Shown: one piece after another, positions 41,177 to 51,170 of the stretch
How the letters are laid out: the number at the start of each line of letters is the position of its first letter
Position numbering within the stretch: position 1 is the first letter of the stretch
DNA from: Anomaloglossus baeobatrachus
Taxonomy: Eukaryota > Chordata > Amphibia > Anura > Aromobatidae
Assembly (NCBI RefSeq): GCF_048569485.1
Contig: NW_027445261.1
Location: forward strand, 62,001 to 126,000
Reading direction: 5' to 3'
Length of the DNA: 64,000 bases
The notes under the pieces: generated by a model
The model's database searches: none
What the model was told of the DNA's origin: nothing
What the model saw: only the letters and a program-made list of their open reading frames with translations
Made by a program: the position numbers and the translations under genes

Positions 41177-42043
41177 ATGGAAGACCAGATGAATGAAGCT
41201 AATAGCAATCAGATTTTTGTTACTTCAGACAGACTACGTATGGAGAGAGCAGCAAAAATGTTTTCATTGAATAAACAAGGTACCCCCTTGGAAACGCACA
41301 CAGAAATGAATCAAATTATGTGGGAATTAGAAAAAGTGATGTCAGCGAGAATTCGTACCTGGTGGGGCAGCGAAACCTTGCAAGCATATCTTGACAAAAA
41401 TATGGTTCCCAGGGGACTTCGGCTGAACAAAAGACCCACAGTTGAATTTAATCAAGAATTTGTGGCAAAATGGGACACTATCTTATCTGAATGCTCCAAA
41501 AGACTTATTCAATTAATTATAGAACAAGAACGAAATAAAATAGGTGTGTTGGAGAATAAAATTAAAGAAATTGAAGTTTCCCTTGCACAATATTCAGGTC
41601 TGGATGCTTATAAGACCACGAAAGACCAGATAAACACTAAAATCATTGCCCTTGAGGATACAATCACTGCATTCAAAGAAAAAAAGTTTGTTCGTGATTT
41701 AAGGGACTATGAGGATAATAAAATCTACAATTGGCATAATTCCAGGAGATTTTTCCAAGCTGGTCCCAGATCCATATTGAAAAATCATAAAAGACGTAAC
41801 AATTCTACTCGTGTCAATTTTTCTTCTACGGACTTTGAAACGACTGATGTGGACTCTACAGACTATAATACTGACACGTCCGATAATAATTTTGACACCC
41901 CATCCACTTCTTCAAGTGTGTCAAAAAACTTGAAAAATCAGCCGTTTTTTCAAAAAAATCGAAAAAAACAAGGAGGAGCGGCCGCAAACATAGAAAGTCA
42001 TGTGTACCAACACAATCATTTCACGAGGGGGAAAAGGAAATGA
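41177..42043 (+). CDS. PLE ORF1, coiled-coil protein (288 aa)
   Basis: This is a 288-aa protein of the Penelope-like element. It probably acts as a structural or nucleic-acid-binding partner of the RT, although the role of PLE ORF1 proteins is not well settled. Residues about 108-170 form a likely coiled coil rich in E, K, I and L. A conserved-looking block at 169-186 (FVRDLRDY, then IYNW) follows, then a basic and Ser/Thr/Asp-rich tail that is probably disordered. The start 'ataaaATGg' has a G at +4 and is the first ATG of a long open frame. The stop overlaps the start of ORF2 as ATGA at 42,040-42,043, which suggests reinitiation from one mRNA. I see no zinc knuckle, protease or capsid-like motif. 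Confidence 0.8.
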   Translation: MEDQMNEANSNQIFVTSDRLRMERAAKMFSLNKQGTPLETHTEMNQIMWELEKVMSARIRTWWGSETLQAYLDKNMVPRGLRLNKRPTVEFNQEFVAKWDTILSECSKRLIQLIIEQERNKIGVLENKIKEIEVSLAQYSGLDAYKTTKDQINTKIIALEDTITAFKEKKFVRDLRDYEDNKIYNWHNSRRFFQAGPRSILKNHKRRNNSTRVNFSSTDFETTDVDSTDYNTDTSDNNFDTPSTSSSVSKNLKNQPFFQKNRKKQGGAAANIESHVYQHNHFTRGKRK

Positions 42044-44469
42044 ATATTGATAATAATAATTTTTCTGTTATAAATATGTCGGCATGCATTTTAAACAGCA
42101 GTGAAATTAGTGTTTTGAAAAGGGGTTTAAATTTTGTTCCCAACAAGAGGTTTGATCTTTTTAAAACAATACTAGATGTTAATAAGTTTATCCGAAAATT
42201 AACAGTAAAAAAACACTTCTTTCACGATGAAAATGAGGTTAATGTTCCTAATGTTTCAAATGCATCAGCTGACATTTTTTTCTCTCCTATGTCATTTAAA
42301 GAACAAATGGTTTTACAAGATTTGCATGATTTGTCAAGTGATAGTGGTGCCGGACCCAATCCACATTGTGTGGTTTCCCACTTTAATGTTCCTAATCCCA
42401 GTTTTTATCCCATACCTTCGAGGTGTGATCAGATGACTGATTTCCAGAACATAGTAGAAAAGGAATTAACTGCTCTTTCTCATTTACAAGAACCAATGGT
42501 TCAAAATTTGTCTAAGACTGAGAAGGATGCGATTATTTCCTTGCAAAAAAACTCTAACATCATAATAAAAAATTCTGACAAGGGGGGGGCAGTCGTAGTT
42601 TTGGATACTGGACTTTATGAAAGGGAGGTATTGACTATGTTACAGGATTGTGATACCTACAGGAGAGTCGATCATGACCCCTCTGCAGATATAAAAAAAT
42701 CCTTGGAAAAAATTCTAGAAGAAGGCTTACATTTGGGTTTAATTGATGAAAAATTGAGAGATTATCTTAATCCATCTTATTGTTTAATACCATTATTACA
42801 TGCCTTACCCAAGTCACATAAAAACCAATTTCCCCCAAAAATGAGACCGATTGTCTCAGGTATAGATTCTTATACTGAACATCTAGCAGAGTGGTTGGAT
42901 AACCACCTTCAATTTCTTCCTAAAATGTCTCCTGGCTATGTCCTGGATAGCAAACATGTGTTGAATATTATTTCTCAGATGAAATGGCAAGATAATTTTA
43001 GTTGGTTAACTTGTGATGTGCAATCACTGTATACATCCATTCCACATTCTCTTGCCATTTTAGCGTTGAAAGATTTGCTCAAAAAATATTCTGACTACTC
43101 ACTTGAATTACAGGACTATTTGATTGACGTAACTGAGTTTTTACTCAAAAACAACTATTTTACCTTTTTAAATAAAGGATATATTCAGTTACAGGGATGT
43201 TCAATGGGCGCACGGTTTTCCCCCTCTCTAGCAGGCATATTTATGTTTTGGTGGGAAGAACAATATATTTTTAATCAGTGCAATCCTTTTTTCTCGGATA
43301 TAGTATTATATCTGAGATTTATAGATGATGTACTTATTGTATGGCAAAATCCAAACAAAAAAATTGAGGATTTCATATCATATATTAATAATAATGCCCA
43401 TAATCTCTTTTTCACTTTTTTTCATGATGTATCAAAAATTAATTTTTTGGATATACAATTCCATGGGAAGAGTGACAATGGAGAAATTAATTGCAGTCTT
43501 TATAGAAAACCCATATCAGGCAACTCATTATTACATGCGGGAAGTTGCCATCCAAAGCATGTTATAAATAACATCCCTACAGGTGAATATGTCCGTGCTA
43601 GGAGATGTTGCAACACCCAAAATGGTTTTGAGGCAGAATGCAGCACTATTGAAAAAAGGTTTTTGGCAAGAGGGTATAAAATGACAAATCTCCAGAAAGC
43701 CAAAACCAAGGCAATCAAAGTGAGTAGGTCACAATATTTGGACATGAATAAAACCAGAGATAATCCCCAGAAAGAATTGTCAGTTGTTTTTTCAACAGCA
43801 TACAGTAAAAATTATTATGATGTAATTAAAATTATTAAAAAATATTTACCCATTTTATCTACAGATGACACATTACACAAAATCTTAAAAAATGGAGTTA
43901 AATTTGTTTCAAAAAGGAACATTACATTGGGATCCATGTTATCACCTAGTGATCATATGAATAGGTGCGGTTCCACTAAAAAAAACACTGGCAATTGGTT
44001 ACCCAGCACAGGCTCTTTCAAATGTGGCCACAGATCGTGTGGACTATGCGGTTATATGTCAAATGTGAAAGAATTTTCTTCATTTACAGATAAAAAAACG
44101 TATAAAATAATGTCACTCATAAACTGCAGTTCAGACCATGTGGTTTATTTAATATCGTGTACTATTTGCCAGTTACAATATATAGGCAGCACTTGTCGTT
44201 CTCTCAGAAAGAGGATATCTGAACACATTTATGATGTTAATAATGCCACCACCAGAAAATTATCAGGAGCGTCTCAACATTTTCGCGACGCACATGCAGG
44301 TAATTTAACAGGCATGAAAGTTAATGCCATTGAAAAAATTCAACTACCTAGAAGGGGTGGAAATTTGAAAGATATCCTCTTTCAGAGAGAAATAAAATGG
44401 ATGTTTTTAATGGGCACTAGATTTCCGAAAGGTTTAAATAAAAGAAATGAATTGATGTTTGCATATTAA
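42040..44469 (+). CDS. PLE ORF2, reverse transcriptase with GIY-YIG endonuclease (809 aa)
   Basis: This is the replication enzyme of the element. It copies element RNA into DNA at a chromosomal nick. Residues 1-175 form the N-terminal PLE domain. The PLE-specific motif SDKGGAVVVLD is at 179-189. The RT domain has motif A with D326 (CDVQSLYTSIP), motif B at 385-395 (QGCSMGARFSP) and motif C FIDD at 427-430. A Cys cluster (CGHRSCGLC, 662-670) precedes the GIY-YIG endonuclease. That domain shows VVYLIS at 701-706, YIGST at 714-718, basic residues R720/R724 and the candidate metal-binding E784 in REIKW, and it ends near GLN at 798-800. The length is normal for a PLE and the frame is open throughout. 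The start shares four bases with the ORF1 stop and has context 'ggaaATGa'. Function is inferred from motifs only. Confidence 0.92.
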   Translation: MNIDNNNFSVINMSACILNSSEISVLKRGLNFVPNKRFDLFKTILDVNKFIRKLTVKKHFFHDENEVNVPNVSNASADIFFSPMSFKEQMVLQDLHDLSSDSGAGPNPHCVVSHFNVPNPSFYPIPSRCDQMTDFQNIVEKELTALSHLQEPMVQNLSKTEKDAIISLQKNSNIIIKNSDKGGAVVVLDTGLYEREVLTMLQDCDTYRRVDHDPSADIKKSLEKILEEGLHLGLIDEKLRDYLNPSYCLIPLLHALPKSHKNQFPPKMRPIVSGIDSYTEHLAEWLDNHLQFLPKMSPGYVLDSKHVLNIISQMKWQDNFSWLTCDVQSLYTSIPHSLAILALKDLLKKYSDYSLELQDYLIDVTEFLLKNNYFTFLNKGYIQLQGCSMGARFSPSLAGIFMFWWEEQYIFNQCNPFFSDIVLYLRFIDDVLIVWQNPNKKIEDFISYINNNAHNLFFTFFHDVSKINFLDIQFHGKSDNGEINCSLYRKPISGNSLLHAGSCHPKHVINNIPTGEYVRARRCCNTQNGFEAECSTIEKRFLARGYKMTNLQKAKTKAIKVSRSQYLDMNKTRDNPQKELSVVFSTAYSKNYYDVIKIIKKYLPILSTDDTLHKILKNGVKFVSKRNITLGSMLSPSDHMNRCGSTKKNTGNWLPSTGSFKCGHRSCGLCGYMSNVKEFSSFTDKKTYKIMSLINCSSDHVVYLISCTICQLQYIGSTCRSLRKRISEHIYDVNNATTRKLSGASQHFRDAHAGNLTGMKVNAIEKIQLPRRGGNLKDILFQREIKWMFLMGTRFPKGLNKRNELMFAY

Positions 44470-44637
44470 TCTGGCTAAAAAACTAAAAAAACTTTGTATA
44501 TATATATAAGTGTTATAAGCATTATATGGAGTGATATAACTCAAGGGGTTAATGTTTTTGTAATTGTCTTGCTCTCTCCTTGCATTTGATCACATGTTTG
44601 GGTTCAGCCCTTTTTAAACAGTTCTGTGACTAGATGG

Positions 44638-44684
44638 TTTAGAGACTGAATAAGAACTGGATGTTCGAAACGCGTCCTCTCTGA
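44638..44684 (+). other. Hammerhead-ribozyme-like fold (downstream PLE copy)
   Basis: The same sequence as at 40,754-40,800, offset by 3,884 bp. The two copies lie one unit apart, so self-cleavage at both would release a unit-length RNA, as proposed for PLE hammerheads. The core departs from the consensus at G8, so an active ribozyme is uncertain. Confidence 0.4.
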
Positions 44685-44727
44685 CATGGGCTTGACCACC
44701 ATAGCATGGACTTTTTAATGATAAGAA

Positions 44728-44733
44728 AATAAA
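44728..44733 (+). promoter_or_regulatory. AATAAA poly(A) signal, downstream PLE copy
   Basis: AATAAA lies 67 bases before the end of the element at 44,800, matching the upstream copy. Inferred from position. Confidence 0.45.
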
Positions 44734-44800
44734 GGAAGTTTTATTTTAAAGAACAAAATGCCTGGAGTTTTGTGCTGGTGAAATCCTTCAACCAATTTCA

Positions 44801-47800
44801 AACCACAAGGAAGGGGTATACCGGGTGGTACAGGAGTATGAGCGGGTTTTTAGCAAGCACCCTCTAGATTTTGGGCAGATTAAAGGGGTTCAACACCACA
44901 TCCCTACCGGTACACACTCCCCTATTAAAGAGAGATACAGGCCTATTCCCCCTGCGCACTACCAATGCGCCAAAGACATGTTGAGGAACATGAAGGAGGC
45001 AGGGGTTATTAGGGACAGCTGTAGTCCCTGGGCCGCTCCGTTGGTGCTGGTTAAGAAGAAGGATGGCACCATGCGGATGTGTGTGGATTACCGGAAGATT
45101 AACCAGATAACGCATAAGGATGCTTACCCTCTGCCCCGCATCAAAGAGTCCCTGGCCTCGCTGAGAACCGCTAACTACTTCTCCACCCTTGACCTCACCA
45201 GCGGGTACTGGCAGGTGGCCGTGGCACCGGAAGACCGAGAGAAGACTGCCTATGGGACCATTTTGCTGTACTTGGATGATGTGATTGTGTACTCACAGAC
45301 GTATGAAGCCCACCTGGAGCACCTAGCCGAGGTGTTCGCGTCCCTTGCCAAGTATGGGATGAAGTTGAAGCCCTCAAAGTGTCATCTGCTGAAACCAAGA
45401 GTGCAGTACCTAGGACATGTGGTTGGTGCGGAAGGTGTCGCCCCCAACCCCGAGAAGATCACCGCCATCCAAGACTGGCCGAGACCGACCACAGTGAGGG
45501 AAGTGAGGCAGTTTCTGGGCCTGGTGGGATATTACCGTCGCTTCATTAAGGGGTACACAAAGATGGCTGCCCCCATGCAAGACCTCCTCGTAGGACAGAC
45601 CAAGGGTGGTAGATCCCTAGTAGCCCCATTGGTGTGGGAAGAAAAGCATGAGGAATCCTTCCGCCAGCTGAGAACAGCCCTGACCGGAGAGGAAATCCTA
45701 GCGTACCCTGACTACAGCCGCCCATTCATCCTCTACACCGACGCCAGCAATGTGGGCTTGGGGGCTGTTCTATCCCAGGTCCAAGACAGAAGGGAAAAGG
45801 TAATAGCTTATGCTAGCCGAAAACTCCGACCGACTGAGAGGAACCCTGAGAACTACATCTCCTTCAAGCTTGAGCTCTTGGCACTGGTGTGGGCTATCAC
45901 CGAGCGGTTCCGCCATTACCTGGCAGCAGCCAAGTTCACCGCGTACACAGACAATAACCTGCTGACCCATCTAGATACGGCCAAGCTGGGCGCGTTGGAG
46001 CAGCGGTGGGTGACCAGGTTAGCCAACTACGATTTCACCATCAAGTACCGGGCCGGCCGTACCAACGTCAATGCCAATGCACTCTCCCGGATGCCCCACC
46101 TGTCGGAAGAGGGGCCAGAGGATGATGACCTCGAAGAGATCGAGTTGCCTGCATTTCACCGGCCATTCACTGAGAAGGTGCACGTCTACCAACAACGGGT
46201 GAACCTGGATCCGCTGCCCCGACAGGACTGGCAGGAAGCTCAGGACCAGGCACCTGCTGTCCGCCTGGTCAAGACTCTAGTGGAACAGAGTTCTGCTGGG
46301 ATAGACCCTGCTGCCCCTGCCAAAGCCCAACGTCTGTGGCAAGAACGGAACCGGCTATACCTACACCAGGGGAAGTTGTATCGCGAGCTGATTAATCCAA
46401 AGACTCACGAGAAGATCCGCCAGCTGGTGATTCCCCAGGCTAACGTACCCACCGCCCTGCAAGCATACCATGATGGTGCAGTGCACTTCGGGTGGAAGAA
46501 GCTAGAGATGTTGTTAAGAGAGCGGTTCTATTGGAGTGGAATGCGGGAATCTGTGGAGGCCTGGTGCCGAGAATGTGGCCCTTGCGCATTGAGAAGGAAG
46601 GACGAGGCCAGCCAGAAGGCACCCCTACACCCGATCATTACACACCAACCGCTGGAGCTGGTTGCCCTTGACCATGTAAAGCTCACCCCCAGCCGAAGTG
46701 GGTACACCTACGCTCTGACCATCGTAGACCACTACTCGAGGTTCCTGGTGGTTGTCCCAGTTAAGGACTTAACCGGCCGCACCGCTGCTAAGGCTTTCCA
46801 GGCTTATTTCTGTTGACCGCATTGGTACCCGGAGAGGGTGCTTACCGACCAGGGTCCGGCCTTTGAAGCAGAGGTATTCCAGGAATTCTGCCAGTTGTAC
46901 GGCTGCAAGAAAATCCGGACCACGCCTTACCACGCCCAAACCAATGGCATTTGTGAAAAGATGAACCACTTGGTCCTGGGCCTCCTCAAGACGTTACCAC
47001 TGGAAGAGCGGAACCTGTGGCTGGAGAAGCTACCTGACCTGGTCGATATGTACAACAACATCCCTTCCAGCTCTACGAAATGCACTCCAGCATACCTGAT
47101 GAGAGCTCGTCCCGGCCGGCTACCAGTGGATCTGGAAATGGGCTTGGAAGCTTCAGAAGCACTCCTGTCGACAGCTGAATGGGACACTCGGCGGAGGACA
47201 CAGTACCGACAGGTCCAGGAGTATGTTGAAAAGAACTTGTGCCGGAGTCGGGGACAACAGGAGCAGTGCTTCAACAAGAAGGCGCCTGCCGGTTCCTTCC
47301 AACCTGGGGATGTAGTGCTGAAGCGGGAGGGCCCACAAGCTGGATGATCAATGGGAAAAAACCCCGTATGTAGTCCAGCCCACAGGATGGGAGAATGGGA
47401 AGGCCTACCAGATCAGCCGTGACCAGGGGGGGACTTTGGCCACGGTTTCCCGAGACCACCTGAAGAAGTGCCCACCAGCATTGAGAGTAGCGGATGAGGC
47501 TCCAGTTCCCAGTCCAGTGGAGAAGGAAAAAGAGGTAATCCACACCATGATGGGTGATTTTCCAGCAGACTGGCCTACACAGAACGGTGCGGTGATCCTT
47601 CCAGTGATACTGTTCCCACAACCCGTGGATGAAGAAATGATGGAAACGGTTAACCGCGAGCCAGTGCCCAGGGATGTACCTGTACCCAGCTCCCCTATGC
47701 CTCCGCCTGCCCCACATGATAGCAGGGAGGAGGAACTGACTGTTCCCTCTGCCCCACTGCCTGTCACCACTGACACCGGACCCCGAAGGTCCACTCGCCC

Positions 47801-47846
47801 CAACCTAGGTAGACCCCCACTTAGGTACAGGGAAACTACTCTTTAA
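44801..47846 (+). mobile_element. Ty3/gypsy pol region, fossil
   Basis: The order is that of Ty3/gypsy pol. First comes a reverse transcriptase part with VDYRKINQIT, FSTLDLTSGYWQV and the YLDD active-site box. Next is an RNase H part (LYTDASNVGLGAVLSQ), then an integrase zinc-finger region (WCRECGPCALRR), an integrase core (LTIVDHYSRF, then LTDQGPAFEAE), and a C-terminal tail. The left side is cut by the PLE, so gag and protease are absent. The right side runs into a purine tract and an LTR-like region. The coding part is broken by a handful of changes and is treated as dead. The GC-rich codon use contrasts sharply with the AT-rich PLE next to it. Related fragments lie at 49.1, 51.8 and 54.1-55.25 kb. 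Confidence 0.9.
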
Positions 47847-48450
47847 AAGGGGGGGGCTTTATGTGTTGAGTGTACCAGTTTGAAAGTTTTAAATGATAAG
47901 TAAAGATGATCAACCAAAGAAGTTTACCTGATTGAACCGTGATTAAACCGGCCGTTGCCGGCAACTGTTGTCCCCGTAGGGACTGTGCAACCATTGCGTA
48001 AGGAACTGCTTACGGACAAGCCCGAGAACTTGCAGGGCAACCACAAACTTAGTGCAATGTAAATAAAAATGTTTGTTGGCTTGACACCGTTACCGCCTCC
48101 GGAGAGGCTGATTTGGGAGGATGGGCCTGGAGGAAAGGGATGGCCTAGGCCCGCCACTACCGTAACCAGTGGCGATCCTCCAGGGGTTCAGGGGTCCCCT
48201 TGGACGTGGGCCCCCTGAAAGAGACAGAACCCGCTCGGGCAACTTGGTGCTGGACTGGGGTCAAGGGGTGCTGCCCGCTTCTTAGGGGCAGCATCAGGGC
48301 CAGGTTGTTTGGGTGGGAGAAGAGCGGAAGCTGTACCGTTGTAAAATGTTTATGATGCTTTTACATGTTTTACCGTTTTATTCTTTTTCAGTTGTGAAAA
48401 TAAAACCGGTGATGGACGGGCAGCCCGCGGACGGTCTGCATTTTACTATA
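47845..48450 (+). mobile_element. Gypsy polypurine tract and probable 3' LTR
   Basis: The run 'aaaaggggggg' at 47,846-47,856 is a typical polypurine tract just after pol. A TG start follows at 47,862. AATAAA-type signals lie near 48,060 and 48,398. The far end of the LTR cannot be set because no second LTR copy is in the window, so the end coordinate is a guess. Confidence 0.55.
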
Positions 48451-49085
48451 GGGGAATGTGGCGCCCTGGACAAGCCAGGTCGTCACAGGTACTACACCAA
48501 CACACTCTACACTCCGGCTAGGCACACCGAAGCTAAACACAAATCCTAGTTGCCTTCCTCCAGGGGCTGATGTCCACACCAGGGGGTGGGCCAGGCGGTT
48601 GATCCCACCCACCGAGGAGTTCACAGTCCTGGAGGCGGGTAAAGGAGTCAGATTAGAGATCAGTTTTGGAGTTAGAGAAGTGAAGAGGAGAGGAGACTGA
48701 CCGTGTCCGGGTGTGTGGCCCGGGCACTCAGCAAGGTTGGCAGACGGTGGTGACCTTCTGCAGGAGAGGCTGATTGGAGTGAACCGTACGGACCGGGGAT
48801 GGGCGGTGGCCCGCCGGTACCAGATCGGGGAGTGAAGAGAAGCCAGCACCATCCGGCAGGGCCTACGGACCCCGACCAGTCTAGGAGTCGCCGTAAAACC
48901 GGTCAAATCCGTTAGCGACAGGAACCTCCAGGGTTTCCCAGCAGTCAAGACCCGATTGAAGGCAACAGCTCACACCGTAGAGGGAAGCACAGTCACCGCC
49001 AAGGCTACAGTTCCCAGGGCCAGAGCCTGCGGGCAAAAGGGGCTCCCTCAGCATCCATCCAAGCTGGGGAGCGGGTTACCGGTGG
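48451..49085 (+). mobile_element. Non-coding LTR- or leader-like sequence of a gypsy element
   Basis: GC-rich sequence that begins near 'tgtggcgccctgg' and carries an imperfect stem with 'ccaggtcgtcaca'. It runs to the RT fragment at 49,086. The layout loosely resembles the arms of the inverted repeat at 62-64 kb (TGTGACGCCCTG, then 'aaggagtcag'), so it may be the LTR of a related family. I find no gene in it. Confidence 0.4.
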
Positions 49086-49525
49086 GAAGCCCGCTAGATT
49101 TTGGGGGAATAAAAGGGGTCCAACACCACATCCCCACAGGTGCACACCCACCCATCAAAGAGAGCTATAAGCCAATACCACCTTCACATTGCCAGTGTAC
49201 CAAGGACATGTTGAGCAACATGAAGGCGGCTGGGGTTATCCGTGACAGTTGTAGCCTTTGGGCAGCTCTGTTGATCCTGTTAAAAAAGAAGGACGGCACC
49301 ACTCCCCGTATTGAGGAATCGCTAGCTGCATTGAGAACTGCAAATTATTTTTCTACCCTTGATCTCACTAGTCACTATTGGCAAGTGTCCGTTGCTGAGG
49401 CAGACCGGGAGAAGACCGCCTTCGCCACCCCTATGGGTCTCTGCGAGTTCAAAAGCATGCCCTTCGAGCTGTGCAATGCGCCAGGAACCTTCCAGAGGCT
49501 GATGGAATGCTGCTTGGGACAAGAT
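49086..49525 (+). mobile_element. Ty3/gypsy RT fragment, fossil
   Basis: Translates as the N-terminal RT region of the same broad gypsy family (IKGVQHHIPTG, FSTLDLTSHYWQV, CEFKSMPFELCNAPGTF). It is closely similar to the fragment at 54.39-54.83 kb and more distant from the pol at 44.8 kb. It is a short dead piece joined directly to LINE sequence on the right. Confidence 0.85.
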
Positions 49526-49748
49526 TTTAGGGTGTATAAAAAGGGAGATTAGATCCCGTGATCCCAACGTATTGTTACACCTCTATAAATCACTTGTAAG
49601 GCTACATCTGGAATATGGGAACCAGTTTTGGGCTCCACATTTTAAAAAGGACATTCAGAAGTTAGAGTCAGTTCAAAGGTGGGCAACTAGACTACTACAA
49701 GGAATGGAAGGCCTCCCATATGATGACAAGTTGAAAAAGTTATTAAGT
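49526..49748 (+). mobile_element. LINE fragment (CR1/L2-like RT C-terminal part)
   Basis: The plus frame gives LYKSLVRLHLEYGNQFW, then KKDIQKLESVQRWATRLL, the region just after the RT fingers and palm in CR1/L2-type LINEs. It is truncated at both ends: on the left by the join to gypsy RT at 'caagattttaggg', on the right by the inverted repeat at 49,749. The same LINE piece joined to the same gypsy RT recurs at 54,886. Confidence 0.8.
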
Positions 49749-50485
49749 GATTATTGGCTGCAATGGGGCTTTCAGGCTGGTGCCAGCCTCTCTTCTTAGC
49801 ACACAGGAACCACAATCCCTACACCATGCTTCAATGGATTCTCTCATCCCAGCCCAGTAAAACTACATATTTTACACAGTCATAAGCAGCCCATGGGCAT
49901 TCACCTGCATTCAAACCAATAACAGCTCATAGACCAGACAATCCATCTACCACTGGACCAAAGACAGGAAGTTAAATCCACTGCCTGCGGTAACCAACTT
50001 AATCCTATAGGCTACTCACACAACAAACCCAACAGAAAGGAAAAAAACATGGCTTCGATTATCCATCCAATGAAAACGCATAACCATTGTGAGCCATTGG
50101 ACAATGCAATTGGACACATGGTGACATGGTGCACGGCCCAATGAATCAAGTCTTTACTTCATATTCACGGTTTAAGCCCTTGGGTTCTAATGTGCCCAGA
50201 GTACATATCCAGAAAGATTCTCTTTCTTTGAGCTAAACACAAGTCAACAATACATTGTAAGCAGATTCTATTACCAGTCCCACACCATTTTGTGACGCAT
50301 AATCACACAGTGATCCAATTAAGATTCCAAGTCATCGAACATGTCCAAGCCATACGCAGAGGAGGCAATAGAATTAGGAAGCTCAAAGAAAGGGAATCTT
50401 TCTGGATATATACTCTGAGCACATTGGAACCCAAAGGCTTAAACCATGAATATGAAGTACAGACTTGATTCATTGGGCCATGCAT
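49749..50485. repeat. Left arm of a large inverted repeat
   Basis: The reverse complement of 51,171-51,907 with high identity over about 740 bp. The outer end is 'gattattggctg', paired with 'cagccaataatc'. Within the arm lies a smaller inverted pair: 50,131-50,235 and 50,380-50,485, about 105 bp each, begin 'gtgcacggcccaatgaatc' and end with its near complement. The outer part of the arm is gypsy integrase sequence in reverse. The inner part is PLE 3' coding sequence. Confidence 0.9.
50335..50460 (+). mobile_element. PLE GIY-YIG C-terminal fragment (Poseidon-like)
   Basis: The plus frame reads VIEHVQAIRRGGNRIRKL, then ESFWIYTLSTLEPKGLN. That is the C-terminal end of a PLE GIY-YIG domain of the 'FWIYTL...GLN' type, unlike the 'KWMFLMGT' type of the whole element at 41-44 kb. 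Reversed copies lie at about 50,131-50,235 and 51,180-51,330. Only this short end of the element is present. Confidence 0.65.
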
Positions 50486-51170
50486 GGACATAATGGACAT
50501 AATTCTTATAGGCAGGACAGGTAATAAGGAGCACAAGGGATATGCTAAAATGTGTTGTGTGACAAGACAGACACAGGAAAGGAGATGATAACAGGTGTAG
50601 GGACCAACAAGGTGAGACAAGGGGTATCAGGATAGGGTCAAGTAGTTATGAATGTAGTAATGGGGCAGGCATAGAGAATTGTATGCGAATGTGAATTACA
50701 ATAAGTCACTAAGGAAAGGAATATGTGAGTGTGTGCCTAATGTAAACTAATATTGTACTGGCAAAATTATAGATGGAAAGGGAGAAGGGGAGAGGGGAGA
50801 GAGGAGGCTGTAATTGACTACAAGGGTATGAGTTATGAGTGATCATAGGGATAGTGCTACATAAGTGGAAATACCTATGGAGGACCGGATGTGTAAGCGC
50901 ATACCTTATACAAACCTATAGAGTGCTGATGGGTGAGAGTGTGATGTTAGATATAAGACATCCTATAGTGAATAGTGAGCCGTAATCAAGTGCAACAGGG
51001 ATATTTCACGTGACTATGGGAACCTGGAAGGTAAAGAAAGGGGAGAAAAAACTGTTAGACAAGGTAATCAGACAAACATGACAAATAAAAAACAAGGAAG
51101 AATGGAACTCCATACATAGTGGAACCATATATAGTGTGAACACGAAAAAGAACCGGGCGTTAGAAAAAAT
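50486..51170. other. Unassigned spacer of the inverted repeat
   Basis: About 685 bp between the two arms. It is purine-rich on the plus strand in parts (near 50,775-50,815). I see no gene, no RNA gene and no similarity to other parts of the window. Confidence 0.5.

Larger units (their letters stand above)
40917..44800 (+). mobile_element. Penelope-like element, apparently whole copy (3,884 bp), Neptune-like
   Basis: A complete tandem unit: 5' leader (40,917-41,176), ORF1, ORF2, a 3' UTR with a hammerhead-like fold and AATAAA, and the end 'caaccaatttca'. PLE identity rests on the DKG motif before an RT and on a C-terminal GIY-YIG endonuclease, a pairing known only in this class. Both ORFs are open. 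The 3' end joins the interior of a Ty3/gypsy region directly, and satellite lies on the far side of the tandem. So the pair sits at a satellite/gypsy border and no target-site repeat can be recognised. Assignment to the Neptune lineage is tentative. Confidence 0.9.

Noticed and set aside
48459-48475. Lys-tRNA primer binding site ('tggcgccc')
   Set aside because: Only eight bases match the usual primer site, the rest differs, and no LTR end with CA lies just before it.
48388-48948. A 186-aa minus-strand frame in the LTR-like region
   Set aside because: No motif, GC-rich sequence that keeps frames open by chance, and antisense to a non-coding retroelement region.
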